Positions 46,758 to 61,201 of a stretch of DNA of 64,000 bases are shown here, one piece after another. The notes under the pieces are model-generated. The model did not search any database. It saw only the letters and a program-made list of their open reading frames with translations, and was not told the DNA's origin. The first letter of the stretch is position 1. Each line of letters starts with the position of its first letter. Origin of the DNA: Cinnamomum chago (taxonomy: Eukaryota > Streptophyta > Magnoliopsida > Laurales > Lauraceae); assembly GCA_038049695.1 (NCBI GenBank), contig CP142452.1, positions 35,080,501 to 35,144,500 of the forward strand, written 5' to 3'. Made by a program: the position numbers and the translations under genes.

Positions 46758-47518
46758 TTGAAACAGATATATGAATTTCCTGAAAAGAAACCAAATGCAA
46801 AGAAAAATAGGCTGCTGGGCGTCCAAAAAAAAATGGAGCAGGAATGGGGATTTCTTGTTGTGTGTTGATTTTTGTTTCAATCAACCTTCCAAGTTAGATT
46901 AATAACCTACTTTCTCAACTTCTGAAGAAGGAATTTCTCAGTTTCGACAGTTGGATGTGAATATGAAGTAACAAGTTGAAAACTTTCTGTGAAAACTGTC
47001 GAACCCAAAAAGTAGGTATAACACTGACCTTTTGAGATGATAAAATTTCAGAAAAATATGAAGAAATCCCAGAGTAAATAGGCGAGCAACTTGGTGCAGA
47101 AGTTGTGACAGATGCACAATCCGAGGTGGCCCAGTTCTTGATCAGACGGTCAGATCAATAGATAGCCAAAACGGAGATTGGCGTCTCTATTGGGCTGATA
47201 AAATGCCAGAAAATTGTGGGGAAATCCAAGAATAATGGGCGAATCTGATGCTGTAGTTTTCTGCAGATTCGACAATCTGGAGGTGGGGTCCACTGCTTGA
47301 TCAGGTATACAGATGGTTGTTGACTGGTTACAGAATATTGCCAGAGATATCTCCTTGCACAGAATGTGGTTCTAGAAGGCTGAGATGATTCTTCTGCTGA
47401 TCAGAAGCACTGTTGAGATGATCTTTCTTTGATTCAGAGAGAGATGAACAGAGAAAATGTCCTCTGTTGATTACTTAGTCGACTGAACAAAAAGATCCAC
47501 AAAGACAGAGTTGTAGTA

Positions 47519-47530
47519 GCTCTGATACCA
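47519..47530 (-). other. Copia primer-binding site
   Basis: TGGTATCAGAGC immediately inside the 5' LTR, the standard initiator-Met tRNA site of plant copia elements. Confidence 0.92.
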
Positions 47531-47855
47531 TGTAAAAGGATCTATAGATCCTTGTATTAACTTAGAAAGAGGAGAAGAACCAAAGGGAGGAAGAAATTGT
47601 GAATTCTGTCTTACCCAAAGATGAGAATCGACTTGCGTTTATATACACTTCACTAGTATCAATTTACATGATGATGATATCTTTACATCCTATGATTAGG
47701 CTATGATTACAAGCAATTATAGAAATGTCTACACAACCTTCCAAGAAGGGATATTTGACCAATCTACAAGATTCCACACGTGAGATATGCTTGGCTATGG
47801 GCTTATGGTTATGGATTTTTCAGGTTGGGTCAGTTGACCTGTTTATATCTCTACA
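47531..47855 (-). repeat. 5' LTR of the copia element
   Basis: 325 bp, identical to the other LTR except for two bases. A TATA-like TATATA lies in the element's sense direction near 47642. Confidence 0.95.
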
Positions 47856-48297
47856 ATAACTCAACTGCTGAAGAGGGAAATAGCCCATGGAATCCGAAGG
47901 CCTGTTGCTGGTTGAGCTTTCATGGCTTGTTAAGAACCTCTCCAGGAGGAATTCCTTGGTGGGCGTAGTTGAATTGCCCACACTAGTGTTGATCTTGGAG
48001 GTGAAACAATCAAATGGATATGGGTCAACTGCCATCAGTGAAGGCTTCTGCTCTGGGACCCCCAGCTTGGAATCCTCTATAGTGGAAGTTGAGGTTAGGA
48101 GTTTCAGTTCCTTGGATCCTGATGCCTTCTCAGTTTTGATAGGTGGCTTATCCTCTCTGTTCTCGACCTCTGATAACGGTTTATGTGTGTTTGGGTCAAT
48201 GCCTCTCTGCCTCAGCTTCTTTTTAATGCATGAATTCCACAGGTTCTTGATTTCATTATCAGTTCTTCCAGGAAGCTGTGTAGCAATCTGAGACCAC
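47856..48297 (-). pseudogene. R2R3-MYB pseudogene, exon 3 5' part (second half of R3)
   Basis: Starts after TTCCTCAG with [20 protein letters not shown] and continues [20 protein letters not shown], the end of repeat R3 and the signature linker of subgroup-13 (MYB61/50/86) factors. It is open to ...[10 protein letters not shown], where the copia interrupts it at the ATAAC duplication. The reading frame resumes at 42244. Normal MYB61-type proteins are nuclear activators of cell-wall and stomatal genes; this copy cannot make one. Confidence 0.9.
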
Positions 48298-48693
48298 CTG
48301 AGGAAGTTAAAACAAAGGGAAAAACCTCAGAAATTTGTAGAAATTCTAATACAACAAAATCTTGTTGACTGCTTTCAGATCATGAGAAAAAGAATTTTCT
48401 TTTTCTGAGAAGCAAATAGAAGGTTCATTGATCAAAACAAAAACATCGAAAATAGGAACAGTCAATCAAGATAAGACCGCAACCTCAAACAAGTAGAGAA
48501 CATGTTACAACTGTACTGTGTTTCCAAATTCCAATCACGGCACCTGATCTAGTCACTGCTGGTTTTGCAAAAGCATCAGCTTCTCATTCCATTCGCCGAG
48601 GGATACATTCAAGGAACAATGGAGACTTAATCTTCAGAAAATAACTTGTAAATATTTTTTTTTCTGGTCATGAGATAGGGAAACAAAGATTAC

Positions 48694-48790
48694 CTGTTGC
48701 CTAAGACTGCATGGAGTTCGATTATCAGGTTCTCTTCTTGTGGTGAAAATGCACCCCTTTTCAAATCAGGCCTCAAGTATAATGTCTGCT
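48694..48790 (-). pseudogene. R2R3-MYB pseudogene, exon 2 (start of R3)
   Basis: Encodes [19 protein letters not shown] and IELHAVLGN, ending AACAG|GTAATC; the split Arg codon is completed by exon 3. The expected CRLRWIN before YLRP is largely missing: only CAGACATTA remains after CTGCAG, a small deletion. Exon 1 (repeat R2) is not found up to the next gene fragment at 49504. The MYB copy is therefore truncated as well as interrupted. Confidence 0.85.
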
Positions 48791-49503
48791 GCAGCAATGG
48801 TAGGGTAATTCCTCTGATATTTTATTAGAGAAGAAACAGCAGGATTTAAACCCATGCTTGCAAGTTGTGAAAGTAATACTGAACATCCAACAAATGGGGA
48901 AAATCTTTCAAATGTTGTGCAAAGATTGTGGGTTAAACCATCTCCATCTATCTACTTCTCTGCATAGTACAAATGGAGAATCAGGTCGGTCATCCATTCT
49001 CCTAGATCATAAGTAGCACATATGGAAGATATATGTCATCAGGTTAAAGCAGTCTGGGATCATTTTGTAAATTAGACTAGTGTCTGCTCAAACTATAACT
49101 GGGTCTTATGATCAATTGAAGATTGAGAGGAATACGGGAGTACATGATCCAATATGAAACCAAGCTTGGAATCATCATCAGACCAGCTCTCAGCTACAGA
49201 ATGGTACCCAGAGTAAGCATTCTATGTGATCTTCCACTTCCAGGATTAAAAAAAAAAAAAAAAAAACCATCATCATCATCTAAGCATATTATCAATCTTG
49301 GGTAGGCAATATTAGGTCTTGGTGGAACAGATAAATACCCCACAAAGACGAGACAGACATATCCATACACTGTCAAGTACCCATCTCTGTTCTGATAAAA
49401 GATCTGAAGATAAGCTTCATAATGGGATGATTCAACATGGGAGGGAAAATAATTTAAACAACAGAATCTTATATAATATTTAAATATGTATTTTTAGGAA
49501 AGT

Positions 49504-49553
49504 GTCCATAGATCATCACAGAGATTTTACCCACGGGAAACAGAAGCTGCAAA
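49504..49553 (-). pseudogene. LIFEGUARD/BI-1-like gene fragment, later exon (truncated)
   Basis: After GATTTTGCAG the frame reads LLFPVGKISVMIYG, the loop and transmembrane start that follows the exon at 49727 in plant LIFEGUARD proteins. Homology stops abruptly after ATGGACAC near 49504, which marks a truncation breakpoint next to the MYB fragment. Confidence 0.75.
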
Positions 49554-49726
49554 ATCACAGACAAATATTGTTTCAAATGGATCCCTTGGGGCTAAAACAC
49601 TGCAAAATATACTAAGCAAGTTTGCAGGATGTCTTTGTACTTTCTCATCTTTTTAATATATTTGGTTACGATTAAAAAGTAAAAAGAAAAAGGGAGGGTG
49701 AATCATCAGCAAAACATCTAATTTAC

Positions 49727-49883
49727 CTGGACCATAACAAAGACTATTAGCACCATGATTCCAGCAAATAAGAATGGCCCAAGGAAGTGAAAATCATGGC
49801 CCTGCCTAGCCGCCTAGAATGTGTAAAGGTGAGGCTTACCACCACCACAGCTGTCAGGATCACAAATTCTAATACAACCTTCC
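49727..49883 (-). pseudogene. LIFEGUARD/BI-1-like gene fragment, transmembrane exon
   Basis: Bounded by AAACAG|GGAAGG and GTCCAG|GTAAAT. It encodes KVVLEFVILTAVVVVSLT, then, after a one-base loss, YTF, a stop, and AARQGHDFHFLGPFLFAGI with MVLIVFVMVQ. This is the LIFEGUARD (BAX-inhibitor-like, TMBIM) family: multi-span membrane proteins that restrain cell death. The family has Trp where TAG stands (TTCTAGGCGG). Frameshift plus stop make it a pseudogene. No upstream exon was found. Confidence 0.82.
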
Positions 49884-49889
49884 CTGTTT

Positions 49890-51579
49890 AGAATTGAAAC
49901 AATGAAAACACAGAATCAGAAAAAGGTAAAATCGACTAGTATATAAAAACCGAACAAAACAAGATTAAATATCATCAAAAACACAAGAACAGAGAGACTA
50001 CCAGAAATCTGTCATAGATTCTACCAAACAAATTTCAAAAAGATGATTGAAACAGGTTTTTTTTTTTAAAAAAAAAAAAACTACAATGACTCCAGCAGCA
50101 TTTAGCTTTGATCATTTTTAATACATTCTCGGCTTCAACCATTTCTAGTAAACTCAATGTGGATGGCTGAGATCAATAAAAGCAACTAATATAGACTGCA
50201 AAGCCAACCACGACTTAGCCGTGACAGAAGTATCAGATTCCTAAGGAAAACAGAGCCAAAACATGATTGGAATGAAATCCTAGAGAAATAAAAAAAGAAC
50301 GGAAACCAAATTGTAGTTGATAGCACAAAAGCAGGAAGTGAAACCAGTGGAGAGGGAGAAGTGGAATATCTGTTATCAACAGTGAGTGGAAAAACAACTT
50401 GGATGTCCTTTACCACTAATTAATTAAGTAGTTTACTACGATATTGCTTATCCACAAAAAAGAAAGCTAGAAAATGACCTGCTTTTCGTGACAATTACTA
50501 CCTCCTTTGTCTGTAGTGTCGCTCCTTATCATGATTTTATACATAAAAAGAAGATAGTTATTGACATGAATAATCAACTCCATTTTAAGATTGAGTAGCT
50601 TTGATCTCCACAGCTGGTTTGGGTCCTAGTCATGAATTTTGATGCACATCAAAACTGGACACATTTGGATAATGAAGGCCACATACAGGATTTTGGGGTT
50701 CTGACTTCTGAAAACTCCAATGCTAAAGTAAGACTAACATACTAATATATCTGCTATTATTTAGCAAAAGTTACTGTTCATAAAAAAAAACGACTTCCAT
50801 ACATGGTCTTTATTGATATCATGGCTAGTAACACCCTAAAACAATTTATAGACATAATCCTTGGGTGTAAAAGATCTAACACCTTTCTCCTCACCCCCAT
50901 AAAATCACTGGTTAATTGTAAATATTATACAAAGAAACTCATAATTTCTAATCATGAATACAAAAAAATAGTACTTGTATACAGCTCATGAAATTCTTGA
51001 GGGTAAAAAGGCCATCCTGTAAATTATGGATACAAAAAAATACAAGATACAGCCGGCCACTACAGTTTCAAGAGGCCAAAAATCAACATCACTTCACACC
51101 CCAACAACTGAGAATAATTTCTTATTACCTCGCATACCCTCCCCGGTTAGAAATGGATGATAATGAGATGTTAGCATTTAGTGATGGTGGTCATAAGATA
51201 AGATCTACAGTTGTCAGTGTTGATACCTGTTTAAGTTTTCAGCAGTTGGTGAATTCCATTATTTTTCTCTGATCCAGTCCTAATCCCATGAGCAGGTTCC
51301 AAAGGTTTCTGTGTACAATTGGTTGTTAGCCATAAATCAGATGTGACCAAACTAGTGTAAAAATTAAGCAATATTAGGTGTGACCAATCTTGATAGTTTC
51401 ACATGACGAATAAATCGCTTAGATTCCTAAAAGATAGGTAACACCATTATCATTCCCTGGCTGAACAAAAAAGAAAGTGTCCCCTCTGAGACCCTTTTAA
51501 CATGAATTATCAAAAGATGTTTTTTTTTTAAATTAATTATCAAAAGCTGTTATGCACATGACTCATACATTGTACTTAC
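49890..51579. other. Non-coding cargo of CACTA element B
   Basis: AT-rich DNA without recognisable exons. The minus-strand text near 51230-51310 might be a further exon of the unidentified gene, but no motif supports it. Confidence 0.35.
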
Positions 51580-51693
51580 CAAAAGCCTATATTGACTGAG
51601 AATGCGCAAGTAGGTTCGGTTACTATTGTTACTTATGGCTTCTTCTATCATATCTTGAAGTTGGCACCTGTGCTTCTCATTTACCGCAATCTC
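51580..51693 (-). pseudogene. Unidentified gene fragment, exon U2
   Basis: 38 codons exactly framed by CTTGTAG|GAG and TTTTG|GTAAGT. It encodes [20 protein letters not shown], then [18 protein letters not shown]. It is in phase with U1 and has no stop. The translation is hydrophilic and helical (coiled-coil-like). I do not recognise the family. Confidence 0.6.
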
Positions 51694-51778
51694 CTACAAG
51701 AAACAGAAGTTAATATCATATGTATAGTCAAAAGAGAGAAAATGTAGATTGGCAACCAAAAAACTAAAACGAATTCAC

Positions 51779-51883
51779 CTTCTGGTAATTGATCCCAGCC
51801 TCATCATTGTCACGGATGTTATCAAGAATAATCTGCCGCCTCGCTCTTAGAGCCTGTACGACTGCTCCATCCTTTTCAATGGC
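51779..51883 (-). pseudogene. Unidentified gene fragment, exon U1
   Basis: 35 codons framed by CTATATAG|GCC and CAGAAG|GTGAAT. It encodes [20 protein letters not shown] and [15 protein letters not shown]. Clean splice sites, matching phase with U2 and non-repetitive codons argue for real exons of a host gene, captured by the CACTA element. The protein is unknown to me; it could be a helical region of a large nuclear or scaffold protein. Confidence 0.6.
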
Positions 51884-52679
51884 CTATATAGAGCAGAGAC
51901 ACCAGTGCTTCATTAGTCTAGTTACTCTAGTAGTCAACTTTGAAACTACTAGCATTCACACCGATATCTAAGACCAGATTTGAGTTAACTGAGATGCATA
52001 ACCAAACACAGGAATGCCTTCTCAATAGTCTGTTTTAAGAGTACTTACTAATTTCCAGAACAATCACTATCCTACAGAACAAGGCAGAAAAGTAGAAGCC
52101 CACTTGCTTTGGATTCTAATTCATGCAAGAACCACAGGCTGTACCCACTGGGGTTGCATCCAATTATAGACATGCATTCCCAAAAGCCCTCCACCCCACC
52201 TTCAATTCAAAAACCCATGGAAGTAGTGCAAAAGGGAAGGCGAAATTAAATTATTAAATTGAAGGCCAGTTTCTACAAATGGACACAAAACATATGCCAT
52301 GAACAATGATGGTATTGGTATCTCATGATAGGGAAATCTTTAACAAGTCCAGGCTGTTTGATTGAAATTTCTTGTATGGTAATTGTTGAGTATGTAGAGC
52401 ATTCTAAGAATCCTAGTACCTACGATGTAAAATCTTCTTCCCTATCATAATTTCAGAAGACAGCTGAAGGCTCATCTAGATATTTCCTAGTTTAGTTGTC
52501 ACCTTCTAGTCGCAAGCAATCAACCTGTGTAATTACCACATGTTAGTCACGCACCAAAATTACATGTATGAACAATACATGTGCCACATAATATGAAATT
52601 TTGTGAGTGAGAGAGCAATGTCTATGACAAGATTAAAAAATAATCAGGGAATCGGTAAATAGGTAGACTATATAAAACA

Positions 52680-53080
52680 TTTTCCTACTAAAGAATTCAT
52701 GGAAAAGTTGAACAATAAGAAAAAATTTACTATTGATTTTGAGTTAAAGAAGACCTCTGATAAAGTGCCAGGGCAGTTAACTCCAAAGGCATTGAAGAAA
52801 AAAGGCATCCTCAATGTTATATTAAATGAATCTACACAAGAATTGCATGGGAAGGTCATGAGTGTACTGGTTTGAGGAGACGGGTGAGTTCTCAATTGAT
52901 GTTAGATGGTGCCAAGTGTCCACTTTAGCCCAATTTGCTTGGTTATGTACAACTTTCCAGGTGATATCCAATTTAAGGTTCCTTGCTATATGTTGTTTAC
53001 TGATAATGTAGTACTAACCGGTCAACTAAGAAAGCAGGTAGATGATACACTGTTGAAGAAAGCCTTTAGAAAATACCCAA
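52680..53080 (+). pseudogene. LINE reverse-transcriptase fragment
   Basis: Shifting frames give SDKVPGQL-like text (cf. YDRVPR in LINE RT), then VPCYMLFTDNVVLTGQ, equivalent to the catalytic FADD block where the aspartates have become TD-N. Stops and frameshifts are frequent. It is a short, old fragment in the opposite orientation to the captured gene pieces. Confidence 0.7.
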
Positions 53081-53099
53081 CAGGTTCTTCCATAAGATT

Positions 53100-54938
53100 G
53101 ACTATTGATTGAAATTGTGATTAATACGATCTTATGCATATCATTGGACACTTTTTTTTATCAAATGTCTAATTAATCATATGGTTGGACTGACTTCAAG
53201 ATACCTAATAAAGAGAGAGATTTTATTTTGATCAACTCACATTTTCAATAGTTAAGTCCACTGTAGGATTACATCCTTTCTAAGAATTGCATTCTATGAA
53301 CTTTTTATCTTGGGTGGTGGGGTGTACAGCTTGTAACCAACCCCTTCTCAAAGTGTTTTTCAGGTAATAGAAGTACTTTTCTTGTTTAGAGGTGCCATTA
53401 GTGTAATGTGACGCATCAATGGAAGAGAACATCCCATCGCTCGACACGTGCAATGAGTGATCACTATCATTGGGGCCCACCCAAGCAACCATTTTGATGC
53501 CTATCTTTTGTTTGCTTCTCTGTCATTGCATGTCTTGCGGGGCAAAGACATAGCAATACATGCGTGAGCCATCAAAGATAATGACATTCTTGAAAACTTC
53601 AATTGTACATGTTTGAGCACTCTCACCAACCAATCCATTAATGCACATGACCAGGGACCATTCAAATGATCAAATGGTCCAATTCACTTTAAACTGTATA
53701 TTTCATTTTGATAGTGAATTGACCAGTCGAGCTCTATGCCAGCTGTGTTACGAGGGCCAAACTATTACTTTGTTACTTAAATTTTGCCAATCAAAGTGAT
53801 CTTTTCTTCAACTTCAGCTTTAGAAAAGATCCAAAAGCTTGAAAGAAGAAAGAAGGAAAAAAAAAAAAAAAGTGGAAGAGAAATGATACAGGGAGAGAGA
53901 TGATACAGGGTGAGAGAGGAACAAGAAGAGGAACGTGGAAATAACTGGTGTTAATTAGGTGCCAACCTTCAGGGCTACAAACAGTACTGTTTTTATAGAA
54001 GAGTGAAAAAGGACTTGGACTTCTCTGACTGGCTCTTTAACCTACTTGGTTCTTTATTTTTTTAAACTGTGTTATTTGTGGTCATGGCATTTTCCTTTAT
54101 TTTGAATGATGTCTTTCCTTCTAACCAAAAGAAAGAAGGGACTAAGCTAAAAGCAACAGTAAGGCACTTCTTGAAGTATGTAACAGATTTAGAAGATAGA
54201 GAAATCCGTCTCTGCATTATAGGAATATGTTCTTATTTTTTAAATATAGTAAGTATCCTTGGGATATTTGACCCAACAGGACCAATCTCCTGGGTGGCCC
54301 CTCTAAACTCACTCAAATGCACATCGGATAAATTTTAGACAGCTTCCAACACAAGAGAGCAAACCCACGCCTTGTGCCCCTCTACCAATTCGTAAGCGGG
54401 TACATAGTAGAAATACGTCAATCCAGTAATCTAATTATTTCAAAACCAAACAGATCTTGGATGTGCCAATTGTGTGCAATTCTACTTTGCGACATCTACT
54501 TTTTTTAGGCTACTATAATAGGTAGAATGTATACTCACCACCCGACTGTATTTTGGAAATTTTAAGGGTTCAAGTTAGCAATCTTTAATTTCCAAGTTGG
54601 GTTAGGGTTCAAAATGTCAGTCTGGTAAAAAGAATTTATCTATAGTTGATTTCAGGTTTATTCTATACATGTTGCCCAGAATATTCAACATGGCTCCAAC
54701 TTGACCTCACCTATTACCATCCCAATTCCTCCGAAATTTGTAGAGTATCAGGTTCTATTTGCTGCGTTTTAGTCTAGATATTCTCTTCCATCATTAACAC
54801 AATTAGTTAATGACAACAGGCAAAGGAAAACTATGTAAAAAAAAAAAAAAAAATCATCGCAAATAGAGTTGAGCATACCAAATTAGTTAAAGAAATAGTA
54901 GGATTTTTTTCCAATCATCAAGAACGTTAAGTGCATAC
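53100..54938. other. Non-coding cargo of CACTA element B
   Basis: No gene recognised. Short frames such as 54069-54338 have no family resemblance. Confidence 0.4.
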
Positions 54939-55100
54939 CTTCATCTCCCAGAAATTGAACTTCCACCCTGGGGTCCTCTGTTCTGAGTCATCCACTTTAA
55001 CTCTAAATCCTGTTGTTTTCAGTATCTTCTCCACAGATGGTACAGCATTCAGAACTCCTGTTTTTTCATCAGCAGTCTTCCAAATTGGCACAATTACCAC
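54939..55100 (-). pseudogene. Prolyl-tRNA synthetase fragment, exon B
   Basis: 54 codons between TATCAG and GTATGC. They encode VVIVPIWKTADEKTGVLNA, then VKVDDSEQRTPGWKFNFWEM, the anticodon-binding-side region that follows the class II catalytic core of plant ProRS. The enzyme charges tRNA-Pro. There is no stop, but the flanking exons (GVPLRIE onward) are absent, so this is an isolated piece with exon A. Confidence 0.88.
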
Positions 55101-55888
55101 CTGATAATGAGAGAATGACATATCACACCTACGCCATATCATGTTAATGAACAAAATACATGGGTGAGTTTTTAGAAAGACCACATAAAATACATATGTT
55201 CAATCATATCACTCTAGTGAATAAGAAGCACAGGACAGCAATTTTTGTCTGCAGGTAGATTGGCTTAAATGCAAAGACAGACTTTTACCCACATGTATGA
55301 TGCACAAATTAATAGGTATATTAAGCTGATATTTGTTCTTTACAATAAATAAATAAATAACAATTAAACACATTAGTTGCTCAATTTAAATGCTGAGCAA
55401 GCTTATGATCATATTTTAGAAAACGCTACAAACTCCATACATCAAAGCCATACTTTGATAAAAGGTTAGCTCTTCACTTTCATAAATACGCCAATATGCA
55501 TGATAAATTCTGTTATAGAAAGATAGTAACCCTAAAAAAATCACACAATAGGGATAAGTTTGTCCAGTTCTGAAATGCTTACTAATTACATCTGTACTTC
55601 CACATTTCTGGAGCTCCCAAGATGGTAGAACCTCTTAACCAGTTGTGTATAAGATTCCTAAACAAGAAGTCTTGTTCTACACAGACAGGCTTTTCTAACG
55701 CAAAACTATGTGTTACTCATACTAGTTAAAGTAACAGAAATGTCTAAGAAGCAACATAGAAAAGATGTTCATTAAGAGAATGATTCTCAATTAAATATAC
55801 ATCCATTAGGAACCAAGTGATTAACCAACTAATTGTTGACATGTTTAGTAGTAATAGCAGAGTAATGAATAGAATGGAATCAGAACTA

Positions 55889-58311
<2,423 letters not shown>

Positions 58312-58316
58312 CTGGA

Positions 58317-60014
58317 TGTTGGAATATAGGTGGGCCATTCAGATAGGTTTCAAAAACTTTTGACCCACTTGATGCAGGGATCAACTATCTAGAAGGCAAT
58401 AAACCCAATCCAGGATGTAATCCCTCAAACTCATAAACCATGTACAGCAACATAACCTATCTAGAAGATAGAAAATAGCACATAAACATGCAGCCACAAA
58501 ATCCACAACATACAAGGATGTAGATATACCTTTGGAGCTTGGTAGTGCTCTAATGGAGGCTTTGAGTTCTTTCCTTGATGATGAACACCTTCACTAATCA
58601 AATCAGAATCTCCAACACCCTTTGATCTTCCACGCTATGTCCCATATCAGATTCTCTTTTCTCAAGAAGATGGTGGGATCTCCAAGAGAAAAACCCTAAA
58701 GGAAACTAGAAGAGAAACTAGAAGAGAGAGTAGATCCAAGGGCTCTCCTCTTCTCCTTTTATAGCATTGAAGCCACCTCCTCTTACTAATTGAAATAGAA
58801 GTCTTACTTCCACTACAATTAGTTGCTTACTAAGTCACAATTAGAAGTCTCACTTCAAATATGATTAGTAACTTCCTCTTTTACCAATTAAAATAGAAGT
58901 CCTACTTCCATTAATAATTAGTAACTTACTATTACCACTAATAGAAGTCTCACTTCAAATAGAAATAGTAACTTTCTATTTTCTTTTAGAGTTCTACTAT
59001 AATTAGTATCTTTCTAATATATTGGGCTAGCGTGGGGACCACCAGGGATTCCTTAGAAAGCTGGCTCCAACTGGAACACGCGACCCCACATCTCATGTGC
59101 AATCCGGGCCCACAGTTAATTGCAAATAACTCCACTATATAAATGCAATTGCACTCCAATCTTAGGAATATATTTCAATGAAGACCCTAAACTTCCCAAT
59201 TACCACAAGTAGGCCCCTCCATCATTATCCATGGATCAATTGGAATAAATCTGTCTCATCCAATATTAGATCCACATCTTATTATCCTTGAGCCCCAATT
59301 AATTATAGTAATCATTTGGTACCGATCCAATTAACTCTTAATCGGAATGGGTGCGCACTTACCAATGATAAATCCATTAATTGGCACAAGGGGATAATGT
59401 AGATAGATTCCATCTTGATCATTGCATGTTCCCACAGTCCTACTACCACGTACCCAAGACACCGAGGTGTTGACCTACAGTTGGCCTCACTCATTGGTGA
59501 CTCAAAGCAAATGAATAGACAGAAACTTGAGTTCATCAATGTCTCAGGATTGAGAGTCTATTGCTAGGGAATTATGAGAGCATTCCTTAAATCGAGACAG
59601 TATTTCATAAGGTGCTTCTCATGGTCCTTCAATACATCCAATGTACCAGCACCGTGATCCAGAATCTTACATTCTGATGATCGAGACAAATCACACTATC
59701 TCATAGTGATCAAAGTGCTACAACCTTGTCAGATGAGATGCCCAATCTCATCACTGGTTGTGAAGATATTTTAAGTATAAGATTTGTGACACATATCTCC
59801 CGTATGTGGATCTCATCCATATACATATATCACATCTAATATACTAATGGGACCCGGTTCATCTCATGAACCACTATGTCATATATATTGGTCATGTGTA
59901 TTAAGTAATAAATCACCATTCATCTCATGAAAGGAAAGCATGATTATATTGATAAATAAAGAAATTAATCAATCTATTCATCATATACTAGTATTGAGAC
60001 CATAAAATCTAACA
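58317..60014 (-). mobile_element. Solo LTR, family A, with target duplication
   Basis: 1698 bp, read on plus as TGTTGGAATAT...AATCTAACA, flanked by CTGGA at 58312-58316 and 60015-60019. It is the reverse-oriented relative of the solo LTR at 6595-8213. A TATA box (GCTATAAAAGG on minus, near 58753) confirms the orientation. It sits inside CACTA element B. Confidence 0.9.
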
Positions 60015-60309
60015 CTGGAAACATATGGAGAGACGCTAGAAAGCGATTTGTGAGAAGAAAAAAAAAAGGTACTCTGCAGATAGTCGAAGATCGGAAAATA
60101 TGCAGGGAAGTAGGTCTTACCTTCTTCTTCTTCTTCTTTTCAACTGCTGGAAGCTCCAAACAAAGATAAGGGTTTTGGGGAAGAGAGATCTCAAAGATCG
60201 AAGATCGACCGAAAAATGCAGTGAAGTAGGTCGATCAGGTCTTTGGCTTCTGCTTCTTCTTTTCCGATGTCGATCAGGTCTGCAACCTCAAAGCTGCTGG
60301 AAGCTCCAA

Positions 60310-60545
60310 ACAAATCAACCAATGTGTAGATTAGGGTTTTGGGGAAGAGATCTCAGAGATTAGGGTTTTGGGGAAGACGAAGAGAGGTTTTGGGACTGGA
60401 CGACGAGATAAGAGGATGGATTAGGGTTTTGGGGAAGACTGTCGAGGCTTTGGATTAGGGTTTTGGGGAAGACTATCGAGGTTTTGGATTAGGGAGTGAA
60501 GAAGACTATCGAGGTTTTGGATTAGGCAGTGAAGATAGGTTTTGG
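60310..60545 (-). repeat. Tandem GATTAGGGTTTTGGGGAAGA repeats
   Basis: About five imperfect units of 40-55 bp close to the right end of CACTA element B. On the minus strand they read CTTCCCCAAAACCCTAATC, like a repeated gene leader. This is probably a promoter-proximal region of the element. Confidence 0.7.
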
Positions 60546-60559
60546 ATAGGTTTAAACGC

Positions 60560-61198
60560 ATGGAAACGTATAGCATGGGAGTGAAGAGCGCATAGCAGCG
60601 GAATGTACTTTCCGCTGCTATATACGTGTATAACGGTAGTGGCATTTACAGTACAACTGCTAAGATATATAGTGACATACTATATTTACCGCTGCTATAC
60701 GTATGGTTGTAAGTTGTATTTGATGTAGTGACGGAATATACTTTCCGTTGCTATATATATACCTAAATAGTGGATGTAGTGACGGAATATACTTTCTGCT
60801 GCTATATGTAGTAAAAGTGTATTTGAAGTAGTGACGGAATATATGTTCTGCTATTATACGTAAAATAAGTAAAAGTTTGAAATAGTGATGGATGTAGTGA
60901 CAGAATATATTTTTCGTCGCTATAATTAAGTGTTTATAGTGGCATAATACATTTTCCGCTGCTATACATATGTTTTCAATATATACAAATACGTTTATAG
61001 CAGCAAAGTATAATTTCTGCCGCTATATATTAACAAAAACCCTCTTCAATAGCAGCACAATACAATTTCCATTGCAATATGTGCTTATTAGCAGCAAAAT
61101 ACATTTTCCGCCACTGTACTCACCATAATATTAGATGTAGTGATGGACAAATAAACCGCCGCTATGAACCGCCGCTAATTATCAATTTTCTTGTAGTG
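60560..61198. repeat. Right terminal and subterminal repeats of CACTA element B
   Basis: More than ten copies of GTAGTGACGGAATATA and TTTCCGCTGCTATA words in both orientations end in CCGCCGCTAATTATCAATTT and CTTGTAGTG. They match the left subterminal region in composition and sequence. Confidence 0.78.
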
Positions 61199-61201
61199 GG
61201 G

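Larger units (their letters stand above)
42245..47855 (-). mobile_element. Young Ty1/copia retrotransposon inserted in the MYB pseudogene
   Basis: 5611 bp with 325-bp LTRs at 42245-42569 and 47531-47855 that differ at only two positions, and the target duplication ATAAC at 42240-42244 and 47856-47860. Read on the minus strand, the primer-binding site TGGTATCAGAGC (47519-47530) complementary to initiator Met tRNA follows the 5' LTR. The purine tract GAGGGGGAGTG precedes the 3' LTR. The interior is a single gag-pol frame interrupted by two TAG codons. The near-identical LTRs point to a recent insertion. Confidence 0.96.

Noticed and set aside
47887-48291. Plus-strand 134-residue frame
   Set aside because: It is antisense to MYB exon 3, whose protein similarity is clear.
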